This document shows, in pieces, positions 1-5,419 of a stretch of 7,966 bases of DNA. The stretch is from Undibacterium sp. (GTDB lineage: Bacteria > Pseudomonadota > Gammaproteobacteria > Burkholderiales > Burkholderiaceae_D), in NCBI GenBank assembly GCA_019752975.1, contig JAIELM010000533.1, positions 1-7,966 on the forward strand, read 5' to 3'. The notes beneath the pieces were generated by a model, which worked only from the letters and a program-made list of their open reading frames with translations, made no database searches and was not told where the DNA came from. How positions within the stretch are numbered: the stretch's first letter is position 1; every line of letters starts with the position of its first letter. A program made the position numbers and the translations under genes.

Positions 1-135
1 TTGAGGCTTTTGCAAAAGAAATTCTGCCACTTGTCTTTCGGCACGGCTTAAGGCTGTGCTAGCGACACGAATACGTGCGAGTAGGCCTTTTTCTGGCGGG
101 TTACTGATGCTGCTGGTGGTTTTTTTTTGTATCAT
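1..135 (-). CDS. hexR: HexR-like RpiR-family transcriptional regulator, N-terminal fragment
   Basis: Only the first 45 codons lie in the window; the gene continues past the left edge. The visible part starts MIQKKTTSS and then has GLLARIRVASTALSRAERQV followed by AEFLLQKPQ. This matches the opening helix of the RpiR-type helix-turn-helix domain (compare the LSKSERKVAE stretch of enterobacterial HexR). In that family HexR represses zwf, edd and eda, and KDPG relieves the repression. The ATG shares its A with the TAA stop of pgl (TAATG), which suggests translational coupling. No clear Shine-Dalgarno precedes it. There is no glucokinase domain ahead of the regulator domain, so this is not the glucokinase-regulator fusion known from Burkholderia. 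The effector (SIS) domain is outside the window, so HexR rather than another RpiR member is inferred from position beside zwf, pgl, edd and eda. Confidence 0.85.
   Translation of the reverse strand, partial: MIQKKTTSSISNPPEKGLLARIRVASTALSRAERQVAEFLLQKPQ
120..128 (-). repeat. Nine-base A homopolymer in hexR codons 3-5
   Basis: On the coding strand codons 3 to 5 read CAA AAA AAA and run into ACC, giving nine consecutive A residues just after the start codon. Such a run can slip during replication or transcription, and a slip here would frameshift hexR almost at its start. No functional role is shown by the sequence. Confidence 0.9.
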
Positions 136-818
136 TAAGGGCACCAAAATACTTGAATATTGCAAACAGCCTGTTTCAATAGGCTAGAAATTGGTAAATC
201 CTTGCTCAGCGCAGCCTCTAAGACCTGACGCTTTTCCGCACCTGTTATCACTAGCCAAATTTTTGCTGTGTTCATGAGGCGTGGTAGAGAAAGCGATATT
301 CGTGTTTGATGACTTTGCGGATGCACCGCCGCGATACATGCCAATCCATCGTGTTGCAGCGGCGCGTTGGGAAAGAGTGAGGCAATATGCCCATCCGCCC
401 CCATTCCTAAAAGTACCGCGTCGAAGCGCTCTGGGAGTTGTTGTTGTAAGCGTTCGTTAATGGCCTCGATGGCGACTTCTGGGGTATTGGCACTGTTTTT
501 TAGTGATACCAAATTCCATTGTTTGCGGTAAGAAAGCGGTAGACATTGCTTGAACAATCCCTCATTACTTTGTGGATCAGCGTCATTCACCCAGCGCTCA
601 TCGGTAGCCGTTAGGCGAATATTGGAGCTGCCTCGATCCGCTAGCATTAGATCGAGTTGGCGATAAATTGGCGCTGGCGTGCTTCCACCCGCGAGGGCAA
701 AGCTGGCTTGGTCTCCGTTGTCACTAGAATGCTTAATCACGTCTAACCATTGCTTGACTAGGGATGCGGAGAGTTCGCTAAAATTAGCGTAACTATTGAA
801 CTGCATATTTGGGCTCAT
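135..818 (-). CDS. pgl: 6-phosphogluconolactonase (DevB/SOL type)
   Basis: This gene encodes a 227-residue cytosolic enzyme that hydrolyses 6-phosphogluconolactone to 6-phosphogluconate, the step after Zwf. It belongs to the NagB/RpiA-like superfamily and has the usual Pgl length. Visible motifs are ALAGGSTP (41-48, phosphate-binding loop), TDERWV (72-77) and GMGADGHIASLFP (138-150), which contains the conserved His144. The ATG at 818 is chosen because it aligns with the family start, with an AGGA overlapping the zwf stop about 10 bases upstream. A second Met at codon 5 is possible. It lies 12 bases after zwf and overlaps the hexR start by one base, so the three genes look like one transcript. 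Confidence 0.96.
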   Translation of the reverse strand: MSPNMQFNSYANFSELSASLVKQWLDVIKHSSDNGDQASFALAGGSTPAPIYRQLDLMLADRGSSNIRLTATDERWVNDADPQSNEGLFKQCLPLSYRKQWNLVSLKNSANTPEVAIEAINERLQQQLPERFDAVLLGMGADGHIASLFPNAPLQHDGLACIAAVHPQSHQTRISLSLPRLMNTAKIWLVITGAEKRQVLEAALSKDLPISSLLKQAVCNIQVFWCP

Positions 819-830
819 AGTCCAAGATTC

Positions 831-2312
831 CTAAATGTTTTCCACATACTCTTCACCCCACGCTGCACCGTGTTGCGCTAACAAATAACTTGCTGCTGCA
901 GGTCCCCAGCTGCCTGCGATATAGGATTTTAGTCCCTCGGCGTCATTATCCCAGGCCTGCATAATTGGATCGATCCATTCCCAAGCTGCGCCGAGTTCAT
1001 CATCACGCACGAATAAAGTCAGATCGCCATGCAGTGCATCTAATAGTAAGCGCTCATAGGATTCAACGCGACGTGAATTTGAGGCCTCGGCAAAATCCAA
1101 ATTCAGCGCCACATCCGACAAGCGTATACCTTCTCCGGGTTCTTTTGCCTTCATGAAAAGTTGTACACTTTCCTCAGGTTGTAAAGTAATGACTAATCGA
1201 TTTGAACGCAGCGGACCTTGAGCTTTCCCGAAAATAGAATAAGGAATGGGTTTGAAATTGATCGTAATTTCTGCGCAGCGACTGGCCATACGTTTACCAG
1301 TGCGCAGATAGAAAGGAACGCCAGCCCAGCGCCAATTATCGATTTCCGCTCGGATCGCCACAAAAGTTTCTGCACGCGAGGAAGTTGGCACTCCGGCTTC
1401 GTTTTGGTAGCCAATCACGGGTTGACCATCGACTGCACCAGCGCGATATTGCCCGCGTACGATTTTCTTCGCGACCTCATCCGGCGTAAATTTACGTAGT
1501 GCGCGTAGCACTTTCACTTTTTCATCGCGGATAGCATCGGGATTGGCGTTGACTGGCGGCTCCATTGCGACGATAGAGACCAATTGGAGCAAATGATTTT
1601 GTACCATATCGCGTAGAGCACCAGTTTTGTCGTAAAAGTCGCCACGAGTTTCTACACCGACTTGTTCAGAAATCGAAATTTGTACGTCCTGTATCCATTT
1701 ACGATTCCACAAAGGCTCTAAGAAAGAATTCGCAAAGCGTAGTGCCAAGAGGTTTTGTACCATCTCTTTACCGAGATAGTGATCGATGCGATAAATCTGG
1801 TTTTCTTTAAGATGGGTGCGTAATGCTTGATTGATTTCTTTGGCCGATTTTGCGTCGCGGCCTAAGGGTTTTTCGACCACCACACGGGCATTGCCTTCGA
1901 CTAAGCCATGTTGTGCAAGTTGTTCTACCACCGGGATGAAAATGTCAGGGCCGACCGCAAGATAGAAAAGACAGGTGTGCTCAGGATCTTTGGGAAGGCG
2001 ATTTTTGAGCGCTTCAAAATCATCGGTACCGGTTTTATTATGAGCATCAATTTTGGCGTAGCCAGTGAGTGCCAAGAAAGCGCTCAATTGCTCGGCGCTG
2101 CCATTCACTTTGCTTGCATAAGTTTGCAGACTATTGGCAACGCGAAGTTGAAATTCTTCATCACTTAGCCCCTCACGCGCAGCCCCAATAAAACGGAAAT
2201 TCGGTGTCAATCGCCCATTCACGAAGGCGCTGTAAAGAGCGGGAATGATCTTTCGCTTAGCTAAATCGCCTGTGCCGCCAAATAAAACAAATGTGCTCAT
2301 CAATGCGCTCAT
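831..2312 (-). CDS. zwf: Glucose-6-phosphate 1-dehydrogenase
   Basis: This 493-residue cytosolic enzyme oxidises glucose-6-phosphate to 6-phosphoglucono-1,5-lactone with NAD(P)+, the entry step to the ED and oxidative pentose phosphate routes. The length is typical. A Rossmann dinucleotide loop GGTGDLAKRK is at 12-21, EKPLG at 147-151, the active-site signature RIDHYLGKE at 175-183 (Asp177, His178), and GALRDMVQNHLLQ at 231-243 with His240 as the expected catalytic base. The start at 2312 is supported by GGAG five bases upstream; the second Met (codon 5, MSTFVLF) is less well placed. It is the first gene of the leftward zwf-pgl-hexR unit and diverges from edd. No gnd gene is present here, so the neighbourhood points to ED use of the product. 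Cofactor preference cannot be read with confidence. Confidence 0.97.
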   Translation of the reverse strand: MSALMSTFVLFGGTGDLAKRKIIPALYSAFVNGRLTPNFRFIGAAREGLSDEEFQLRVANSLQTYASKVNGSAEQLSAFLALTGYAKIDAHNKTGTDDFEALKNRLPKDPEHTCLFYLAVGPDIFIPVVEQLAQHGLVEGNARVVVEKPLGRDAKSAKEINQALRTHLKENQIYRIDHYLGKEMVQNLLALRFANSFLEPLWNRKWIQDVQISISEQVGVETRGDFYDKTGALRDMVQNHLLQLVSIVAMEPPVNANPDAIRDEKVKVLRALRKFTPDEVAKKIVRGQYRAGAVDGQPVIGYQNEAGVPTSSRAETFVAIRAEIDNWRWAGVPFYLRTGKRMASRCAEITINFKPIPYSIFGKAQGPLRSNRLVITLQPEESVQLFMKAKEPGEGIRLSDVALNLDFAEASNSRRVESYERLLLDALHGDLTLFVRDDELGAAWEWIDPIMQAWDNDAEGLKSYIAGSWGPAAASYLLAQHGAAWGEEYVENI

Positions 2313-2317
2313 AAATG

Positions 2318-2321
2318 CTCC
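2318..2321 (-). promoter_or_regulatory. zwf ribosome binding site
   Basis: On the minus strand GGAG lies five bases before the ATG at 2312. It decides between the two in-frame Met codons at the zwf start in favour of the upstream one. Confidence 0.7.
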
Positions 2322-2374
2322 GTATTTTAAAAAAATAGACTTAGCATGTAGCTTAACGCAAATTTCTTCAAAAA

Positions 2375-2389
2375 TGTAGTTTCATTACG
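2375..2389. promoter_or_regulatory. Putative HexR operator in the zwf-edd divergent region
   Basis: The 15-mer TGTAGTTTCATTACG matches the HexR palindrome known from gammaproteobacteria (about TGTARTTWWAYTACA) at 13 of 15 positions. It lies about 60 bp upstream of zwf and 120 bp upstream of edd. A weak minus-strand -35-like TTGAAG (2371-2366) directly follows it in the zwf direction, so binding could block zwf transcription. Whether the same consensus holds in this organism is inference, but hexR is encoded in the adjacent operon. Confidence 0.6.
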
Positions 2390-2418
2390 ATATTTTTGAT
2401 GTTTTTTTGTGGCTTAAG

Positions 2419-2430
2419 TGAAATTTTTCA
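2419..2430. repeat. 12-bp inverted repeat TGAAA-TT-TTTCA
   Basis: TGAAATTTTTCA is a perfect five-base inverted repeat around a TT centre. A further TGAAA copy follows at 2437-2441, so the right arm can pair with either. It might be an operator for an unknown factor; low complexity makes chance a real alternative. Confidence 0.35.
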
Positions 2431-2436
2431 TATTTT

Positions 2437-2451
2437 TGAAAGTTTGTTACA
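2437..2451. promoter_or_regulatory. Weak second HexR-like site upstream of edd
   Basis: TGAAAGTTTGTTACA matches the HexR consensus at 12 of 15 positions, with a good right half (TTACA) and a poor left half. It lies just upstream of the proposed edd -35 element, where a repressor would act on edd. In such AT-rich DNA a chance match is quite possible. Confidence 0.25.
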
Positions 2452-2455
2452 GTTT

Positions 2456-2485
2456 TTGTCGTTTTTTATGCTATCTTTCGATAAT
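2456..2485 (+). promoter_or_regulatory. Candidate edd promoter
   Basis: TTGTCG (2456-2461) and GATAAT (2480-2485) are separated by 18 bp and match the sigma70 hexamers at four and five of six positions. Transcription would begin near 2492, leaving a leader of about 20 bases before the edd ATG. A second pair, TTGTTA (2444-2449) and TATGCT (2467-2472) with a 17-bp spacer, is an alternative that would overlap the weak HexR-like site. Confidence 0.45.
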
Positions 2486-2510
2486 CTGAATTAAGTATGG
2501 TTGAACAAAA

Positions 2511-4391
2511 ATGACGACATCCGGATCTGTTACACCTTCAGCGAATAAGCTAAGTATTCACCCTATTCATCCGATTCATTCCGTGGTCGCCAAAGTGACC
2601 CAGCGCATTACTGAGCGTAGTCAAAGCTTACGTCAGGAATATTTGGCGCAATTGGAAAAAATGCGTAGTAGTGTGCGCGGTCCGCGCCGCGCCAGTCTTT
2701 CTTGTGCCAATCAAGCTCATGCTAATGCTGCGGCAGATACCCGTAGCAAAATTTGGCTCAATCAAGCGCAAAAACCCAATATTGCTATCGTCACTGCCTA
2801 CAACGATATGCTCTCCGCACATCAACCGTATGCCACCTATCCTGAGCAAATAAAGCAAGCCGCCTTGCGCTTTAACGCGACCGCGCAAGTGGCTGGTGGC
2901 GTTCCCGCGATGTGTGACGGCGTGACCCAAGGGCGCCCAGGTATGGAGTTGTCTTTATTTTCTCGTGATGTGATTGCACAAGCCACTGCGATCGCTTTGT
3001 CACACGATGCTTTTGATGCGGCTTTGTGTTTGGGGATTTGTGACAAAATTGTGCCTGGTCTGTTAATCGGCGCGCTCGCCTTCGGGCATTTGCCGACCAT
3101 ATTTATACCTGCTGGTCCTATGGGTTCAGGTTTATCTAACAAGGATAAAGCGGCTGTGCGCGAGCGTTATGCGCAAGGTAAGGCGACTCAGGATGAATTG
3201 CTCGCCGCTGAAAGTGCGGCTTATCATAGCGCAGGAACCTGTACTTTTTACGGTACTGCCAACAGCAATCAAATGTTGTTGGAAGCGATGGGCTTACATT
3301 TGCCTAACGCAGCCTTTGTTCATCCTTCAGATCCGCTACGCGCGATGCTGACTGATGCAGCGGTTGAGCAAGTGTTGAAAATAACGGAAGCGGCCGGTGA
3401 CTACCGTCCTATCGGCCATGTGGTTAATGAAAAAACCATCGTCAATGCCGTCATCGCTTTACTTGCTACCGGTGGATCAACCAATCACACGATACATTGG
3501 ATTGCGGTCGCGCGAGCCGCAGGTATTTTGATCGATTGGCAGGATTTTGACGAGTTGTCTTCCGTCATTCCCTTGTTGACTCGCGTTTATCCTAACGGAA
3601 CCGCCGATGTGAATGCGTTTGAAGAAGCGGGTGGGCCGACTTTTGTGATTCGTGAGCTGTTATCACAAGGCTTGATGCACGGCGATGTAATGACGGTATT
3701 TGGGCAACAAGGATTGGCTTCACATACCACAGGTCCTCGGCTGAAAGAAGGTAAAGTGCATTGGGTCGATCATCCAGCGATCTCGATTGATCCTAGTGTG
3801 GTGCGTAATGTGAGTGACGCTTTTGCCAGCACTGGCGGATTGCGTCTGCTACAAGGTAACTTGGGGCGCGCCGTGATCAAGGCTTCGGCCGTGCCAGAAG
3901 ATGCGTGGATTATCCGCGCTCCAGCGCGCGTTTTTGATTCTCAAGAAGGTTTAGTTAAGGCCTACAAAGCGGGGCAATTGAATATGGATTTTGTCGCCGT
4001 GGTGATCTTCCAAGGGCCACAAGCCAATGGCATGCCGGAGTTACACCATTTCACGCCAGTCTTGGGTAGTTTGATGTCGGCGGGCTATAAAGTGGCCTTA
4101 GTCACGGACGGTCGTATGTCCGGTGCTTCGGGTAAAGTGCCGTCGGCAATTCATGTCAGTCCTGAGGTGGCGCAAGGCGGCGCATTGGGCAAAGTGCGTG
4201 ATGGCGATATGATCGTATTGAATGTGCATAGTGGTGAATTATCTGCGTTGGTGGATGCATCGGAGTGGGCCTCACGTTCGCAAGCGGTGCTCAATATCGA
4301 CAGTAGCGTAGGTTATGGTCGTGACTTATTCGCAGCGCAAAGACGGGTAGTGAGTGCGCCTGAACATGGGGCTTCTACCTTGTTTATTTGA
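2511..4391 (+). CDS. edd: Phosphogluconate dehydratase
   Basis: This 626-residue cytosolic enzyme dehydrates 6-phosphogluconate to 2-keto-3-deoxy-6-phosphogluconate (KDPG), the first ED-specific step. It belongs to the IlvD/Edd family of Fe-S dehydratases. Visible landmarks include [11 protein letters not shown] (97-107), MCDGVTQG (134-141), [10 protein letters not shown] (174-183), [10 protein letters not shown] (242-251), ATGGSTNHT (319-327) and [15 protein letters not shown] (532-546). Cys135, Cys177 and Cys244 are the candidate cluster ligands, by analogy with the family. It is about 20 residues longer than E. coli Edd, all at the N-terminus. The ATG at 2511 has only a weak ribosome binding site, but the next in-frame candidate (GTG at 2583) has none. 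It diverges from zwf and precedes eda by a long 223-bp gap (without the 12-base eda leader option), so the two may not rely on one promoter alone. Confidence 0.97.
   Translation: MTTSGSVTPSANKLSIHPIHPIHSVVAKVTQRITERSQSLRQEYLAQLEKMRSSVRGPRRASLSCANQAHANAAADTRSKIWLNQAQKPNIAIVTAYNDMLSAHQPYATYPEQIKQAALRFNATAQVAGGVPAMCDGVTQGRPGMELSLFSRDVIAQATAIALSHDAFDAALCLGICDKIVPGLLIGALAFGHLPTIFIPAGPMGSGLSNKDKAAVRERYAQGKATQDELLAAESAAYHSAGTCTFYGTANSNQMLLEAMGLHLPNAAFVHPSDPLRAMLTDAAVEQVLKITEAAGDYRPIGHVVNEKTIVNAVIALLATGGSTNHTIHWIAVARAAGILIDWQDFDELSSVIPLLTRVYPNGTADVNAFEEAGGPTFVIRELLSQGLMHGDVMTVFGQQGLASHTTGPRLKEGKVHWVDHPAISIDPSVVRNVSDAFASTGGLRLLQGNLGRAVIKASAVPEDAWIIRAPARVFDSQEGLVKAYKAGQLNMDFVAVVIFQGPQANGMPELHHFTPVLGSLMSAGYKVALVTDGRMSGASGKVPSAIHVSPEVAQGGALGKVRDGDMIVLNVHSGELSALVDASEWASRSQAVLNIDSSVGYGRDLFAAQRRVVSAPEHGASTLFI
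2556..2582 (+). repeat. Three 9-bp tandem repeats in the edd N-terminal extension
   Basis: Three units, ATTCACCCT, ATTCATCCG and ATTCATTCC, lie head to tail and encode IHP-IHP-IHS (Edd residues 16-24). They fall inside the N-terminal extension that E. coli Edd lacks and keep the frame. Confidence 0.8.
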
Positions 4392-4410
4392 TTTAAGGAA
4401 AACGCTCAAT

Positions 4411-4517
4411 ACAGCGACGCAAAGATGAAAAGACAAAGCAGCTACATGCAGCAAAAAGACGAAGACCGCTCATCATCGGTGAGTAAAGTGCTAGGTATCA
4501 AAGACAGCGAGGCAAAG
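4411..4517 (+). repeat. Imperfect 14-bp direct repeat pair in the edd-eda spacer
   Basis: ACAGCGACGCAAAG (4411-4424) and ACAGCGAGGCAAAG (4504-4517) differ at one base and start 93 bp apart, with 79 bases between the copies. Both are rich in the CAAAG motif, which recurs in the spacer. This may reflect a local duplication or an intergenic repeat element; no known family is recognised. Confidence 0.65.
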
Positions 4518-4548
4518 TAAGGCAAGTGCATTTGCGGTGTAGTCTTTG
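4499..4548. repeat. Nested inverted repeats in the edd-eda spacer
   Basis: CAAAGAC (4499-4505) is perfectly complementary to GTCTTTG (4542-4548). Inside this, GCAA (4522-4525) pairs with TTGC (4532-4535) around a six-base loop. The transcript could fold into a two-part hairpin. It is not followed by a T-run, so it does not look like an ordinary intrinsic terminator. Confidence 0.4.
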
Positions 4549-4584
4549 GGGTTTTCATGGGAGTTCTTTGTGTTACGGGTTTGA

Positions 4585-4614
4585 TGTATTTAAGATTTTA
4601 AAATTGTATTTAAG
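4585..4614 (+). repeat. 10-bp direct repeat with 20-bp period upstream of eda
   Basis: TGTATTTAAG occurs at 4585-4594 and again at 4605-4614, exactly 20 bp (about two helical turns) apart. The second copy ends within the eda ribosome binding site. Each copy starts with TGTA, the outer part of a HexR half-site, but neither completes the palindrome. Confidence 0.7.
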
Positions 4615-4617
4615 GTG
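4612..4617 (+). promoter_or_regulatory. eda ribosome binding site
   Basis: AAGGTG lies six bases before the ATG at 4624. It includes the in-frame GTG at 4615, which is therefore more likely to be part of the binding site than a start codon. Confidence 0.6.
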
Positions 4618-4623
4618 ACGATT

Positions 4624-5271
4624 ATGGCGATGATGACGATGAATAAATCCGCAATTGTTTCTCAACTTGCGCAAGTGCGTGTACTACCGATCTTGGTCAC
4701 CGACGATGTGGATCAAGCGATACGTTGTGTGACTACGCTGGCCGAGAATGGTCTGCCCGCGATAGAAATTACTTTGCGTACCCCTAATGCTATGACAGTC
4801 CTGCGCGAAGTGGTCAAAGCCTGTCCCACAGTAACGGTCGGAGCAGGAACGATTTTGACTCCCGCTCATTTAGATGCGGTACGAAATGCGGGGGCAGCTT
4901 TTGGGATTAGTCCCGGTATTACTCCTACTTTGGCGAAAGCCGCGCAAGAGTCAGGTTTGACCTATTTCCCCGGAGTCGGCGGCGCGAGCGATTTGATGCT
5001 GGCTTTGGAACATGGTTTTGATGTGGTCAAGCTGTTTCCGTCTGACTTGGTCGGAAGCGTCAAAATGGCTAAGGCCTTAGGTGGCCCATTTCCGCAGGTG
5101 AAATTTTGTTTGACTGGTGGCGTGACTGTGGAAATGACACCTAGCTTGTTACAGCAATCCAATGTGCTCTGTGTCGGTGGTTCATGGATGTGTCCAGCCA
5201 ATTTGATCGCGACCAATGATTGGTCGACGATTGCGAATCTTGCGCGTTTGGCTGCGCAGGCAGGAAAATAA
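4624..5271 (+). CDS. eda: KDPG aldolase (2-dehydro-3-deoxyphosphogluconate aldolase)
   Basis: This cytosolic class I aldolase splits KDPG to pyruvate and glyceraldehyde-3-phosphate, closing the ED pathway. From the ATG at 4624 it has 215 residues, close to the family norm. Conserved features are EITLRT (48-53) with the catalytic Glu48, VGAGTIL (72-78), GISPG (94-98), VVKLFPS (134-140) with Schiff-base Lys136, and LCVGGSW (182-188). These residues align with Glu45 and Lys133 of E. coli Eda. Start choice is ambiguous because in-frame GTG 4615 and ATGs at 4624, 4630, 4633 and 4639 are crowded; 4624 has the best-spaced ribosome binding site. It follows edd on the same strand after an unusually long spacer and may have its own promoter (a weak TTGTGT/TAAGAT pair at 4568-4596). 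Confidence 0.96.
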   Translation: MAMMTMNKSAIVSQLAQVRVLPILVTDDVDQAIRCVTTLAENGLPAIEITLRTPNAMTVLREVVKACPTVTVGAGTILTPAHLDAVRNAGAAFGISPGITPTLAKAAQESGLTYFPGVGGASDLMLALEHGFDVVKLFPSDLVGSVKMAKALGGPFPQVKFCLTGGVTVEMTPSLLQQSNVLCVGGSWMCPANLIATNDWSTIANLARLAAQAGK

Positions 5272-5281
5272 TTCAAAATTG

Positions 5282-5376
5282 CTCAACACGGGGACAAGGG
5301 ATTAGGAAGTGAGGAGAAAAATCGGTGTAAGGTAGTTTGGCGATTTTCCTCCTTTCTTCTGCGACTCTGTGTTGAG
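5282..5376. repeat. Large imperfect inverted repeat between eda and pgi
   Basis: Perfect 8-base ends CTCAACAC (5282-5289) and GTGTTGAG (5369-5376) enclose an inner stem. There 5313-5324 (GGAGAAAAATCG) pairs with 5341-5352 (CGATTTTCCTCC) with one mismatch around a 16-base loop. The regions between outer and inner stems pair only partly. The left arm is purine-rich and the right arm has 17 pyrimidines in a row (5344-5360). There is no adjacent T-run as in an intrinsic terminator. It fills most of the 142-148 bp spacer and may be a fold in the pgi leader or a small repeat element. Confidence 0.65.
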
Positions 5377-5399
5377 AACTTAGGGCACTTAGTAAATTT

Positions 5400-5405
5400 T
5401 ATAAT
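5400..5405 (+). promoter_or_regulatory. Candidate -10 element for pgi
   Basis: A perfect TATAAT lies 14 bases before the pgi ATG. The -35 position has no good hexamer (the nearest, TTGAGA at 5372-5377, is 22 bp away). If used, it would give a leader of only about eight bases that excludes the AGGT ribosome binding site at 5407-5410, so the match may be fortuitous. Confidence 0.25.
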
Positions 5406-5419
5406 CAGGTTTTTTGACT

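Larger units (their letters stand above)
2393..2467. other. Helically phased T-tracts (predicted intrinsic DNA bend)
   Basis: T-runs of five to seven bases are centred near 2395, 2405, 2426, 2435, 2455 and 2464, with a TTT at 2444. Only one turn (about 2415) lacks a tract. The average spacing is close to 10 bp, which places the tracts on one face of the helix. Phased A/T-tracts are a known cause of intrinsic curvature. The segment lies between the HexR-like palindrome and the edd start. Confidence 0.55.

Noticed and set aside
965..2168. Plus-strand and alternative-frame reading frames of 60-93 codons inside zwf
   Set aside because: They lie wholly within the strongly supported zwf frame, have no family resemblance that I can see, and lack ribosome binding sites; they are shadows.
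2347..2361. TGTAGCTTAACGCAA as a further HexR site
   Set aside because: Only the left half fits (11 of 15 positions), and the right half lacks the TTACA core.
2628..3351. Minus-strand and alternative-frame reading frames inside edd
   Set aside because: The edd frame is continuous and conserved across this stretch; the antisense products are low-complexity shadows.
4425..4520. 31-codon small gene between edd and eda
   Set aside because: There is no properly spaced ribosome binding site, and its ends coincide with a DNA repeat; kept only as a low-interest observation.
4684..5276. Two minus-strand frames antisense to eda
   Set aside because: They overlap the conserved eda frame almost entirely and resemble no known protein.
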